Below are positions 12,973 through 24,450 of a stretch of DNA of 64,000 bases, in pieces. The stretch covers positions 45,573,484 to 45,637,483 of the forward strand of contig CM055102.1 of the NCBI GenBank assembly GCA_029204225.1. The letters run 5' to 3'. The position numbers and the translations under genes were made by a program. The notes beneath the pieces were generated by a model. That model had not been told where the DNA came from. It did not search any database and saw only the letters and a list, made by a program, of their open reading frames with translations. This DNA comes from Diphasiastrum complanatum. Lineage: Eukaryota > Streptophyta > Lycopodiopsida > Lycopodiales > Lycopodiaceae. How positions within the stretch are numbered: position 1 is the first letter of the stretch; each line of letters opens with the position of its first letter.

Positions 12973-13044
12973 GTTTGTAATAGTTAGCACGATCTAGAAA
13001 TAATTTCAGTTTGTGATAGTTAGCACGATCTAGAAATAATTTCG
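12973..13044. repeat. 36-bp tandem duplication
   Basis: Units start at 12973 and 13009 and share TAGTTAGCACGATCTAGAAA followed by TAATTTC, with one or two mismatches. From 13045 to 13500 only loosely repeated AAGTCAA and GGTCAATGGTCAA motifs are visible. Confidence 0.8.
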
Positions 13045-13533
13045 GTAGAAGGCTTGATCATCTGAGCAATCTCAATCGCTATTGAAATATTGGATGTGCA
13101 TCCATCTTCAGCTGAATAAAAGACGAGCTACATCAAAGACATGTACAACATAAATCTCTATTGTTCCTCTAGATGGAATTTGCCTAGTCTCAAGAACAAT
13201 CTAAGTTGATCACAAACTAAAACATATTAACACAGCTACTACCATGATAATCGTTGTGCAAAAGATGGAAATCTACTAAGCGCGTGAGAGCAGTTGATAT
13301 CAAAACTCCCTTGTTCATGGTGTTCACAACTGCCATTTCACTTATGGTCAAAATCATAATTAGCAATACTTCACTTACGATCACTATAAGTCAATGGTCA
13401 ATATAAGTCAAGACCATAATTAGCAATACAAATGGTCGAGAAAGGTCAATGGTCAAGGTAAGTCAAAACCCTAATTTCAAACGGGGGCGAATCAAAACGT
13501 AGGAATCACGTTTTGTCTATCACAGCATACATT

Positions 13534-13538
<5 letters not shown>

Positions 13539-13612
<74 letters not shown>
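13539..13612. repeat. Compound microsatellite (CT)n(CA)n
   Basis: An uninterrupted CT run of about 22 units passes directly into a CA run of about 15 units. It lies about 300 bp beyond the 3' end of the minus-strand YqaJ gene. Open frames through it, giving Ser-Leu or Arg-Glu runs, are artefacts. Confidence 0.97.
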
Positions 13613-13613
<1 letters not shown>

Positions 13614-13905
13614 GCACACTGCACACAAACATATACAAGACAAAGTAATAAACGTGAAGATATGGCCTTCAGCAATGGCTGTCTTAAAAATACATAGATG
13701 TGCAGGACAAACCACACTTTTGTGGATAATTGTCAAATTGTCAAAGAAATCATAACGCTTGCCAAAGTGAGCTACCCTCTGTAATAATAGATGATATCTT
13801 GGCACTTCAAGGAGGGCAATTTGCAAAATGTATTCCATAGTTAAAGCTCGTAGCCTGTATCCTGACTGATTTTCTCTGAACAAAGAAATTTATCAAGAGT
13901 CATAC

Positions 13906-14961
13906 CTAGCCAGCTGAAGTTATTGTGGAGCATGAAATGATATACTCCTGCATTGTCCCTTTGACATCCCTGCAAATTAGTGGACACTTTGATGCAAGCT
14001 CTTGGCTCCTCTCAATCACTTTTCCTGTCCATGGATGCAAAGCTGCAGGCCTAAAGACATTCAGCTCATCAGTTTCTTTACCATTCAACTGTGCATGTCG
14101 AGCCGGAATCACGTTTCCCCACCAGAATTCACTCATGATTCTGTATATCAAGGTCCAATATTCTGGGTCCCTAGCTACTTTGAAAACACAGCTGCCATTC
14201 AGGGTCCAGACGTAGAAATCCATCCAATCTCTGTCAAGGATCTCTAAAAGACCTTGTGCCTGAGGCATGTAGTAGCAGGGAACAGCAGACCAAGGAGAAC
14301 CCAGATCTGGTCTGCCTTTGTTGTGAGGACATTTTACCTCTAAGATACCTCCTTTCTCATAGAGGCTGTTTTTGCCGCTTTCAATCAGCCCATCAGGAGA
14401 TGCTCCCAGCCATGCATGGAGCTCGTCTCCTTCCTTGTATATCTTAAACCCTAAATGCTGCACTACGTTTCCTGTAAGCTCCGTATACCTGTTCACAGCT
14501 GACGATTCTTGAGTTGTGCCCCACAATGTTGCAGGATTGCCAGCAAATGCTGCCCTAAGGCCTACTTTCTCTTCCCATAAATTCACACGCCTGCCTTTCC
14601 AAAACCCTAAAGCATTTCCAAACGCACTTGCTGTTAACCTGCCTTCTCTCAAGCTTTGCCACTCATCCGTCCTTTGCTGTAAATTTGGCTGCACAGTCTC
14701 GCTTGCTTCAGATTCTGCAAAAGCTGCCGTTGCCTGTGCTGCATAGCTTTTATATCTAGATTCTGGGTATACATTGAGATTCAGAGTGGGGCTGTATCTG
14801 CTGCGTCTTCCACAGAAGGCCAGTAGTGCAGCAGCAGCAGCATTGTTGTTACAAAAATGCTTGTGCATATTACCAAGTGATCCGCTGCGAAGCTCAGTCC
14901 GATGATCTTTCCAGACCCCTAGGGCATCAATGGTGCCCGCCCTCAGCATAGCCAATCCCAA
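13906..14961 (-). CDS. YqaJ / lambda-exonuclease-like PD-(D/E)XK nuclease
   Basis: An intronless 351-residue frame. Residues 1-95 are poorly conserved, with Arg, Ala and Ser but few acidic residues until 82, and could hold an organelle-targeting peptide. The YqaJ core spans about 97-290. It starts with RTDEW then LREGRLTASAFGNALGF. Candidate active-site residues are Glu152 after LWGTTQ, Asp190 in LGASPDGL, and Glu208 and Lys210 in GILEVKCP; PQAQG follows at 233-237. These match the PD-(D/E)XK exonuclease fold of lambda exonuclease and YqaJ recombinases. Arabidopsis has homologues annotated as restriction-endonuclease-like. The substrate is presumably double-stranded DNA ends, perhaps in an organelle. 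All core residues look intact. A GA microsatellite lies in the presumed promoter or leader side at 15131-15178. Function beyond the nuclease fold is unknown. Confidence 0.85.
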   Translation of the reverse strand: MGLAMLRAGTIDALGVWKDHRTELRSGSLGNMHKHFCNNNAAAAALLAFCGRRSRYSPTLNLNVYPESRYKSYAAQATAAFAESEASETVQPNLQQRTDEWQSLREGRLTASAFGNALGFWKGRRVNLWEEKVGLRAAFAGNPATLWGTTQESSAVNRYTELTGNVVQHLGFKIYKEGDELHAWLGASPDGLIESGKNSLYEKGGILEVKCPHNKGRPDLGSPWSAVPCYYMPQAQGLLEILDRDWMDFYVWTLNGSCVFKVARDPEYWTLIYRIMSEFWWGNVIPARHAQLNGKETDELNVFRPAALHPWTGKVIERSQELASKCPLICRDVKGTMQEYIISCSTITSAG

Positions 14962-15130
14962 ATCTAAATTAGCAACACCATTGACTCTTGCAGCTGTTCT
15001 AAATGCACAGGGTGCTCCAGAAAGTTAGCTTCGCCTCATCTACCCCCTCTTTTACCTTGATTGCGATGCTATAGTTATTCTGTCAGTGCCTGTTGTTGAT
15101 GTTGCTATTGCATAGCAACACAATTGTGAC

Positions 15131-15178
<48 letters not shown>
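15131..15178. repeat. (GA)n microsatellite upstream of the YqaJ gene
   Basis: A GA run of about 24 units with one interruption lies 170-220 bp upstream of the minus-strand start codon, so on the coding strand it is a CT run. CT/GA runs are common in plant 5' untranslated regions, so this may lie within the YqaJ leader. Confidence 0.9.
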
Positions 15179-16104
15179 CAACATCGCTGCCTGCATTTAA
15201 TTGATTTCCGAGCAAACCTTGAAAGATATAGCAAGCACTGTAAAATTGACAGCTGACCGATCTCGAAATTTTTTTCACGGGCATCAAGAGCCAAATTCTC
15301 GGGCACTGCCGGCACCAGCGAGACCCTCAAAAGTTCTTGAGTCTTAGTGCACCATGTAGAGGGAATTTCTCGAGCACCAAAGCCATTTTCTCTCCAGCAT
15401 GCATTGGAGGTTCCAGTTTTTGGTTTTATCAACCAGTGAAAACGGTTGTGATTTGATTATGGGATTATGTTTTTGACTATCCGATGATGTGGCACTCCTG
15501 GCAGCCTCAAACTTTCCCAAAAGAAATATATGTGTGGCTGTGTGTGCAGCGTCGCGCTCAAGCACATGCCGATGCACACATGGCTCAAATGCTCAACATG
15601 GCTCAAGATTAGTGCCTAAAGGGTCTCTTTGGCATTATCTTGTGAAGTGGATTAAAAATGGCAAAACTTCATTCTTTTCAAAACTAATGTTGTGGACGCG
15701 TTTTTTTATGTATAAAAATATCCTAAAATAATTTATAGTAGATAATCATTTGTGAACATGACATGCATCACAATACGAAACCTTGAAGTTCATAGGAACC
15801 TTATAAAAGCAGTGTACATCTCATAAAATGTTCATAAAAAATTGGGACACTACATTACAACTCGTAAAAAGAAAAAAACTTATGGGCCATAAAAATCATA
15901 ATGTAAAATGTCAAGATCATCACTTGGGAGAAGTTTTTTTAGTGACCTTTACACCTGATACAAATGATCGTTCAATTACGGCTCGGCCTAATAGCCTCGC
16001 CATAATTTTATGATCATTTTACTAGGTGCAAAGGTCATTAAAAAGAAGATTTTCCAATACATAAAAGGATTGCTTTGAAGTGCTCGCTTGTACTTTTAAA
16101 GTGC

Positions 16105-16430
16105 ATTAATTAGAGAAAAATAGCCATTATGGATTAAGGTCATAAAAATGTTGAAGGCTCCCATAAAGTAATGCATAGTTGCTGCATTTTTTGCCCATTT
16201 TTTAGACCGCTTAAAAACCAGAATGGGCAACCCATTGTTTTCAACATTGATTATGTTTTTCATATGGAATTTCTCCTTTATAACGGTCCTATGAAAAAAG
16301 CTCAACTTCGAAAACGTTGATTATGTTTTTCAAATGCATATTCTACTACATAATGGTCATGTGAAAAAGTAGCAACTATGCATTACACAATGGAATGAGC
16401 TTGGCATATGACATTTTGCCCAGTGTTAGG
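16105..16430. repeat. Foldback repeat with an internal 69-bp duplication
   Basis: GTAATGCATAGTTGC at about 16169-16183 is inverted as GCAACTATGCATTAC at about 16371, and flanking blocks pair loosely. GATTATGTTTTTCA recurs about 69 bp apart, near 16248 and 16317. The right part is shared with 6255-6375. No coding capacity. Confidence 0.55.
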
Positions 16431-16436
16431 CAGTTT

Positions 16437-16612
16437 ATTGGATGGAGATTGGTTAAATTAAAAGGCCCTAAAAGGAGAAGGGCCCACACTGCCCTTACAT
16501 GGGTGATTGAGGGAAGGTCGCTTCCAATCCTAATGGCTATCTCAACCACCGCGTACTCCTTCTGCCAATAGAGTTTTCCATGCCCCCATGAATATGGTCG
16601 GAGAAGGTGTAA
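16437..16612 (+). repeat. Inverted dispersed repeat, left copy
   Basis: About 170 bp match the reverse complement of 22660-22830 at roughly three quarters identity by eye. Landmarks are GGGCCCACACTGCCCTTAC, GCTTCCAATC, TAATGGC and GCGTACTCC. The pair brackets the copia cluster at 16.7-21 kb, but it may simply be two independent copies of one family. Confidence 0.6.
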
Positions 16613-16689
16613 GGTTTGTATCACTAACAGGACTTAGGTTGTTTGTCCAGCTCCTATCATCACAACGATATTGACTGATTGTTGCACAT

Positions 16690-19600
16690 TTTTGCTTGAT
16701 AAAGGATGGATTAGAACTGAGATTCAACCCGAAAAGAAAAACAAAGCTGACAACGGGAATGTTGCAGAGTCGTCAAGGGTTGCAGACAAAAGCGATGAGG
16801 CCTTCACGATATTCGATAAAGCCTCGACAAGCTACACATCACTTGCAACAAAAGAATCTTGATCAACTATAGACAACTCAAAAACAACAGAGCAGTGATT
16901 CTAGGCGATGGGAGCCGACACGATGTCAAGGGTGTCGGAACTTTATAACTACGAACACTGTCGGGACAAGCAGAGCTGCCAGGAGCACTCTACGTACCCT
17001 CATTAAGAAAAGACCTACTATCAGTCTCCAAGATGGCAGATCTTGGAATTCGAGTTCTATTGATGACAATGTATGCCAGATGATCGAGAAAACAACGAAC
17101 AAGTTGCTGACAGTTGGATGCAGAGAAGGCAATCTCTACCAAGCCAAGATAATCAGCAATTCTGATAGCATACTAAATGCATCAAAAAACGAATATCAAC
17201 TCTGGCATAGAAGAATGTATCATCTGAACATGAGGAGCCTCTACGACATGAGCAAGAAGGACATAGTCACAGGTCTGAAAATATCCAGACCCGATACTAA
17301 GTTCTGCGAGGCCTGTCAGAAAGGGAAAACAACATCGGAATCCATTCGTGCATGAGGGAAGAAGACCTAAAGAAGTTCTTGAGCTCGTCCACTCAGATGT
17401 CTGTAGACCGATGAAAGTTGATTCGCTCTTAGGATCGAGGTATTTCCTGACATTTATTGATGACTACAGCCGAATGACAACGATCTATTACTTGAAGAAA
17501 AAATTTGAAGTGTTTGACTCTTTCAAGAAGTTCATGGCATTCTCAGAAAGACACACCTCGAAGAAGATTCAGATCATCAAGTCTGACAATAGAGGTGAGT
17601 ACAAGAACACAGAATTTTCAAGATTTTGCCAAGAACAAGAAATAGAGCATCAATTCACTCCTGCATACACACCCGAATATAATGGTGTCGCAGAAAGAAG
17701 AAACATGACACTAGTTGAAGGAGCCAGATGCATGATGGCATAGGCTCGATTGCCAAGTCAATTTTGGGCTGAGGCAATAGCTGTAGCGGTACACCTGCAG
17801 AACAGATCAACAATGACAGCCCTGGAAAACAAAACACCGTACGAAATGTGGACAGGTAGAAAGCCTGATCTGTCATATGTGCGTATATTCAGATGTGCAA
17901 CATACAAGCACATACCAAAGAAACAAAGAAACAAGCTCGACGAAAAGTCAGAGCAGACAATTATGGTGGGATACTCGAACAGATCACAAGTCTACAGACT
18001 CTACAACCCAACCATGAAGAAAGTTGTGTCGAGTAGAGATGTGAAGTTCGACAAGTCCACATTCCCTAGATTGAAGGACGAAAAGCGGCATGAGATCTTC
18101 ACACTGCTGCCGATTCAAGAGGGAGATCAAGGGCAAACATCTAATCAAAATGTTGAGCCCCATACCCCAGAGCAGCAAGAAGCCAAAGATCAACTCGACG
18201 AAGAGGAAACATTCGAACAGCGAGAATCGAACCCAGAAGGTCGACAAGACAAAGAAGACCTCCAAAACGATACACTAACAACCTTCAATGGAGCGAAGAA
18301 ACAGAGTTCGAATACTGCAGCTTCACTGAAGAGCCAACAACATATCAAGAAGCTATCCAAAGTCCAGAAGGTGAATTATGGAAGCAGACAATGTCAGAAG
18401 AAATCAAATCAATGAAGCAAAACGAGGCATGGACACTAGAGCCACTGCCTAGAAATAGAAAGATCGTCGACTATAAATGGGTCTACAAAAGAAAATTGTC
18501 GGACGATACAAGACAAGGCTTGTCACGAAAGGCTACACACAAATGTACGGCATCGATTAATTCAATATGTATTCACCAATGGTGAAAATGACAAGCATTC
18601 GACTGCTCCTTGCAAACACAACTCAATACAATCTAGAAATTCACCAGATTGATGTAAAGACAGCCTTTCTCCACGGAGATTTAGACTCATAAATCTTCAT
18701 GAAGCAGCCCGAAGGATTTGAAGACCTTGACAATCGACAATATGTTTGTCGGTTGCAACGATGCATTGATGGTCTGAAACAGACATCATGATCTTGGTAT
18801 AAGAAGATCGATAGTCTACTGAAGTCTCTAGATTACACTCCTACACAACCAGACTGTAATGTCTATATAAAAGAAGTAAGAAGAAATTTTGTGATTCTGA
18901 CTATATTTGTAAATGACTCCCTAATGATAGGAAATTCCTTGATGCTAATCAAGGAAATGAAGAGTCAAATTTCTAATAGTTATGAGATCACAGATATGGG
19001 AGAAGCAACAAAATGTCTTGGGCTAGAAATCAGAAGAAATATTCAGAAGATAAATGCATCTGAGCCAGTCAGAGTACGTCCAGAAAGTGCTGAAGCAGTA
19101 CCGAATGGACTACAAAGAAAAGGCCACACTAATGATAGCTGGGGCTAGACTAACGAAACATGATTGCTCGAATGCAGATGAGGAGAGATAGAAAATGGAA
19201 GGTATACCCTACCAAAACATGATCGGTAGTCTGATGTACCTAACAATCTGTACCAGACCCGATTTGGCATTCTCTGTCTATGCTTTAAGCCAATTCTCTT
19301 CAAATCCTGGCATGGCACATTGGCAAATGGCGAAGCAAATTCTGCAATATATGAAGGGTACCCAAAACATGGGATTAACCTACAAAGCAGATGAAGGCAA
19401 GGATTTGAGCTGCAACACTACAATGATGCAAGTTGGGCGAGCTGCAAAGATGACAACAAGTCCGTGACAGAAGGATGTTCGATTGTGTGTGGAGCAGCAA
19501 TCAGCTAGACATGCAAGAAGAAACCCTTGGTGGCTCAATCCTCATGCGAAGCTAAATATATCGCAACTTCAAAGATGGCGAACGAGGTAGTATGGTTGCA

Positions 19601-19790
19601 GATGATGTTGGAAGCAGTTGGCATACCACAAAGAGAACCATGCACGATGATGATGGATTCTCAAAGTGCCATATATCTGTCCCAAGATCCTGTTTTTCAT
19701 TCAAAGACAAAACATATACCAAGTCCTCTGAAGTACCATCATGTTTGAGACTTGATCTCGAAAGGGGAGCTCGAGGTTCAATACATAAAA
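16690..19790 (+). pseudogene. Defective Ty1/copia retrotransposon A (gag end to RNase H)
   Basis: Domains occur in pol order but in several frames with stops. They are a gag/protease remnant (16690-17060), GAG-pre-integrase with HLNMRSLYDM and FCEACQKGK (about 17080-17355), and the integrase core (17348-17743). The integrase shows LVHSDV, FIDDYSR, IKSDNRGEY and NGVAERRN, which are the D, D and E residues. Its C-terminal region follows (17750-18070), then a charged linker. Reverse transcriptase fragments (18391-19467) include AFLHGD and SLMYLTICTRPD, and RNase H follows (19527-19780: SSCEAKYIATSKMANEVVWL, HSKTKHI, LISKGELEVQ). The catalytic YVDD is changed to FVND at about 18906-18917, so the polymerase would be dead even without the stops. 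Its 3' end fuses at about 19785 to an inverted second copia remnant. Confidence 0.92.
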
Positions 19791-20760
19791 TCTTACAGTG
19801 CCTTCACCTTCGATAGTGTGTGTACTATCGTCACCAAGATGAACAAATTTCTTTGTACTGTAAGTCATATAGAAGTGAAAATGCTCACGATGACTGGTCA
19901 TATGTTAAGTAGCTCCAAAATTTAGAAACCAAGATTTATCGACTTGCACCTTTTGGTCTTTGACCATAAACTCTCCTTCGTCCATGTCGATTGTAGGAGA
20001 TTGAGGTGATACTATGACTGCATTCGCTTGTTGATCTGGTTGCTTGTTGACGTTCTTTGCTTTTAGAATCTTACAATCATGGATCTCATGATTAGTGTGT
20101 TTGCAATACTTACAGGACATCTTCTTCTTCAACTGTGGATTCGATAATTGCTCTTGACTATGTGGTGGCTTCTAATTCGATGCAGACTGCTTAGAGCTTT
20201 TCTTCTTTTGTCGTTGAGAGCCTTTGTTGACATATAGAGCGTGAGATGATGAAGTCGAAGAGGTGTCTTGACTTCTTCGATTGTCTTCCTACAACAACAT
20301 AGTGATAACTCTAGTGAGCGTTAAATATGAGTGTGTCGATATGATCATCACCCAATTTTTATATGTAGAAGGCAAGCTTGATAGCAATGTCATAATTGCA
20401 TCTTGATTGTTGATGAATTTTGTCGTCTGTTGCAAGAGATTCTTAAACTGGTTAACATGATTTTGAAGTGAATCACCGTTCGACATCTTGAGTGTGAAGA
20501 ATTTTCTTTTGAGATGTAACTTGGAAGTCATGTCCCTCACATCATATAGTGAGCTCAGGATGTCCCATACTTCTTTCGAAGTTTGAGCTTTAGATACGTG
20601 GCCCATAAGAGTGTCTGATATATTGATATGAGCGCGAAAGCTTTACCATCATTCGATTTCCATTTTGAGTCGATTGTGTCATCTTCAAGCTTCAATTTGA
20701 TACATGTGACAACATCCCACAACTCGTTGGCGATTAGCAAGGTCTTCATCTTAAATTTTT
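19786..20760 (-). pseudogene. Copia element B gag and protease remnant, inverted
   Basis: On the minus strand, 20749-20289 encodes copia gag (ANELWDVV; SKEVWDILSSLYD; LHLKRKFFTLKM; LLSSLPSTYKNW). Around 20132-19905 it encodes a CCHC zinc knuckle CKYCKHTNHEIHDC and a protease start WFLNFGAT, in which the active-site LDSGAT is mutated. Protease continues as TSHREHF and FVHLGDDSTHTIEGEG to about 19790. There it butts directly against the oppositely oriented RNase H end of element A. Its primer-binding region is at 20925-21028. The same family recurs at 41390-42052. Confidence 0.88.
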
Positions 20761-20924
20761 ACAAATAGTAATTGGATCCATTAAGCTTGTCTTAATTTGA
20801 GAATCCATCTGGAAGTTAGTCTGTCGATAAATCGATGACTTAAGAATGATACCTTGTGACACTACAATTAGAAATCAATTATTTGATACTGAAATTTGAT
20901 ACCACTTGCTGAAGAATAGATATG

Positions 20925-21028
20925 GCTCTGATAGAGTATCTAATAATAGAGCTCTAATACCATGTAAGGTATCGAATAATAATGCTCTGATAGCATGAAA
21001 AGTATTTAATGATATCGCTCTAATACCA
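20925..21028 (-). repeat. Reiterated tRNA-Met primer-binding-site motifs
   Basis: The plus strand carries GCTCTGATA (20925), GCTCTAATACCA (20951-20962), GCTCTGATAGCA (20984-20995) and GCTCTAATACCA (21017-21028). On the minus strand these read as versions of TGGTATCAGAGC, the initiator tRNA-Met primer-binding site. The last three are spaced exactly 33 nt apart. Only the one at 21017 abuts the LTR end. Confidence 0.7.
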
Positions 21029-21145
21029 TGTTGGAAGAAGGAAAGGGAGAGGAAGGGTCGATAAGTCGAATTCTATGGATGAACTATCGAATGCAGCGAA
21101 ATGATCCTTCTTCCTTAGGCATGACTATGCCTCCCAAATGACTAA
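21029..21145 (-). mobile_element. LTR edge of copia family B
   Basis: TGTTGGAAGAAGGAAAG begins directly beside the primer-binding site. The next 100 bp or so resemble 42053-42160, with shared GCAGCGAAATGATCCTTCTT-like text (GCAGCAGAATGATCC in the other copy). Read on the minus strand, this is the 3' edge of the 5' LTR, ending in CA. The outer LTR boundary is not resolved. Confidence 0.6.
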
Positions 21146-22655
21146 CCACACACATACTAACGCTTGCTACTTGCTTGAGGTTTACTAAGAAGTATGACGT
21201 TCTTAGTACTTTTTGAGGTATTTGTGACCCCTTGAGCACTGTGAGGAAAACCAAATCCTCATCCTTAGAATCACATGATCATGAAAAGTGAAAGATAAAG
21301 TACTAGGAAGCAATGGTACCATGAGTTGTCATTCTCCACTATCTCTCACAAGAGTAACAAATCAAATAAGGGATCGTACTTGACAAACTATCTCACGACT
21401 TGAAATGCACCCCTATGACTTAATGGGAATAAGGGACCTAAGACGTACAACATTGACTCCAAGAACCCATGTTCTTTTAATATAAGGGGGTGCAAGCCAT
21501 GATATAATTCCTAGTGTGAAGCACCTTATGATGAAACTCCAGTAACGTTGACTCTGGCTCTACAATCATGGATCTTAGCAGCACCTTTTGATACCAACTA
21601 TTTTATACAAATATCAAAAGGAATCCAATGATATCATAGGTGTAAAAGAGCAATCAATTGATATTAAAGTGACTACATGGAAAAAAAATTAGACTTAGAC
21701 TTTTTAGATGTAGGACCTATGGAGAATGGAAGAAAACTTTTCAAGTGAATGAAGTGGCATGCAAAAAGCTTTAAATCTAGAAACTTTGGAAGTTGAATTG
21801 CAAAGAAGAACTACCAAACATAAAACCAAGGCTAGACTGACTGAGGAACATCATGTTGCTTACAAGTTGACCATAACTAGAAAGGGCGAAATCGATCCTA
21901 CAATGGCCATACCCATATTGGTTGCATACCTAATACCATATTGGTTGCATGATAGATCGTCGAGGCATAAATTGGATAGAAATCTTTGGACTCAAGAGAC
22001 TTGAGCTAAAGGATTAGAGAACTTGAAGAGACTAGGTGTAGAGAGCGAGGTGGAACCCCCATGCAATGTGCCTTTGGTAATTAGAACATTCTTCAAGTTC
22101 ACTTTGAAGATGGTAATAATGATTGTGGTGCAAAAGACATTGCCAAAAGAACAAGAGTCGATAAAAAATGCCTTGAGCTTTTTAGTAAAGCAGAATCAGA
22201 GTATGCTAATTCTAATTTTCATGAGTTTGAAGAAGTTAGCTGACCAAAGATGCTTGAACTTCTTAGTGAAACCCTCTTTTGGGCCATACAACATCAGATG
22301 CAAAAGCGATTATGCCAGTTTCAGTTCGAGAGTAACGAAGAAGTTAACCATGCAATAACACATATAGTACAAAAGCCATCCCAAAATATATTGCAAGATA
22401 ACAGTTGTTCTTTTCATTGATAGTAGATTGCATCTACAACTAGGGTGGACCTCCCATGACCCCCTCTTAGAATCCCTTTGAGTCTTACTAGCATCCCATA
22501 GGGGTTTGGATCCTATTAGGACTAGAGTGGTTTCTAGTTTGGAGTCTCCCGAGGTCCGATTGTATCCTACCCAAGATCTAGATCAATATCACTAGCATAT
22601 AATACCTGACATTTCTTTCTAGACCAAGAATCTGAGCAGTCAATCTAGAAGAGGT
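21146..22655. other. Non-genic interval, probably LTR and unclassified repeat
   Basis: No recognisable domain was found. The first part probably continues the copia B LTR. Short frames at 21759-22358 show no known motif. Confidence 0.3.
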
Positions 22656-22659
22656 ATTC

Positions 22660-22830
22660 ATCTCCCAGTGGTCATACTCATGAGAGCCTGAAAAAATCTC
22701 ATTGACTTGGGAGTACGGGGTGATTAGGACGGCCATTGAGATTGGAAGCGGTGTTACCCTATTCACTCACGTAAGGGCAATGTGGGTCCTTCCCCCGCTG
22801 GGGATCTTCCGACGGGACCAATCCTCGACG
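22660..22830 (-). repeat. Inverted dispersed repeat, right copy
   Basis: This is the reverse-complement partner of 16437-16612. It includes GGGGTGATTAGGACGGCCAT and GTAAGGGCAATGTGGGTCC. No terminal inverted repeat or target duplication was identified. Confidence 0.6.
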
Positions 22831-23699
22831 GAGAATCTGCCCAAATATGTTGTAATACTGAAAATAATGAAAAACGTTAGCACAACATGAACACAACTGT
22901 AATGCAAAAAGATGGACAAGGTTCCATTCAAGAGTTTGCTTTGCTTGCATACACATGATTATTCATTTGCAGTAAATGAACAAACCATAATCATGAAGCC
23001 ATTTAAAAAACTAGCGAATTTTAAATATCACTATTACAATTTATTCTAACTAAATCGATGCTTGAGAAATAGAATAATCACTTCTAACTGTGAAAAATGT
23101 TAAATGGTTAGTAATGATACATCTTGGTCACCAATACCACATCCCACAACCCACAAGCACAATTGAATTAAAGCTAAATTTTACTTGCTTATAAAGCCCT
23201 CCCTTAGAAACCAAGATGCATTCATGGTATCCTTCATGGATTAAACAAATCTAGAAGATATATTGACTTGATTTAACAATCAGCCTCGTAGGGACAAAAC
23301 ATGAGATGAATCTTACAAGTAAAGGTTGAACTGGGTAACTTATTTCAGGAAAGTTCTAACCCTCATCGAATCACTTTTATTTGACAAACATTTACAAACT
23401 GTCACATTTTTAAGATTACAAAATGGTTTGTCATTGGAAATTGAGTTGGATATTTGAAGCTCCTAATTCATGCGAGGAAAAGGGTCATGATCCAACAACA
23501 TTGTTGAACGATGTTTGTTTTTTCACGTTGATATTTCCATTGTCCTATACACACATTGGAAACATTGTAGTCAACATATGATTAGGCTATATTGAAGGTT
23601 GCAATATGTGTAAATAGGCTATATTACAATATACTAAAACATTTAAGTCTATAGAGTCTCTTTCTTGAACATCAACATGATACATGATGATCGACCTCA

Positions 23700-23961
23700 A
23701 CTCCGACTCTACCTCAACTAACCATGTTTCATCAAGATTGTGGAAGACGAGGCAATGATAGCAACCATCTCATGGACATAATATAGTTTCATGTCATTTC
23801 ACTTCTGTAAACATTCTCCACCTAGACTTAAAAATACCAAATGCTCACTTAGCTTTGACTTAATTGTGCATAATTCCATTTGTACTCGACCCATCCTTAT
23901 GACCTTTAAAAGGATTTAGCCTCTAATCGCTTCAATGGGTAAGCTATATCGCCCAAATTCC
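23700..23961 (-). pseudogene. PIF/Harbinger transposase C-terminal remnant
   Basis: The minus strand, read through stops and one frame change, gives GDIAYPLKR, PFKGHKDG, AFGIFKSRWRMF and CLVFHNLDE. These match the end of HARBI1/DDE_Tnp_4 transposases: the GD-x-x-YP motif, then the E-x-AFG-x-(L/F)K-x-RW block, then the LHN block. The piece ends exactly where the truncated 5' LTR begins at 23962. The interval 22831-23700 shows nothing identifiable. Confidence 0.75.
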
Positions 23962-24448
23962 GCTTGTGGTTCTGAGTGTTCCTTGCATGAACGTGAATGA
24001 GTTAAGCTCTTGGGGAACGGGCTCTAACCTGTCGGTTGAGTTAGATGGCTTGCTTGGGTGGAAGTTACCTGTTTATGGCTGTCCAGTCTGGCGTGGCGCC
24101 AGGTTGGCTTCCAGCGCTCGTGACGAAGCTTTCAGTTGGTTAAGTCTGATGTAAGTCAGACCGCTTGCTTGGATTGGATGTTACTCGTTTGTAACGAAGC
24201 TTCGAGTTGGTTAAGTTTGATGTATGTCGGGCGGCTTGCTTGGAGGGAAGTCACCCACATGAGGACCCCCGATCTGGCATGGCGCCAGGTTGGATCTCAA
24301 TGTTGGTTTTCAGGAACTTCAGGTTGGTTAAGTCTGATCGTTGTTGGCGAATTGGCTACTTGTATGTCAAGTGGGTTTGGATGGCAAGAGTTGAAGGCTG
24401 GGAAGCTAAGTCGTGGTTCCCGGCTCCCTTTGGGATGCCTGCGCTACA
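23962..24448 (+). repeat. Truncated 5' LTR
   Basis: It corresponds base for base to 27504-27990 of the 3' LTR and ends in GCGCTACA. The promoter-containing left 743 bp are absent, so the element could not be transcribed from this LTR. Inside it, TTGGTTAAGT(C/T)TGATG recurs at 24136, 24207 and 24324, each preceded by GCTTGCTTGG-type blocks, showing an older internal amplification. Confidence 0.9.
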
Positions 24449-24450
24449 TG

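Noticed and set aside
13506-13883. Frames with Arg-Glu or Ser-Leu and Thr-His runs
   Set aside because: They are direct translations of the CT/CA microsatellite.
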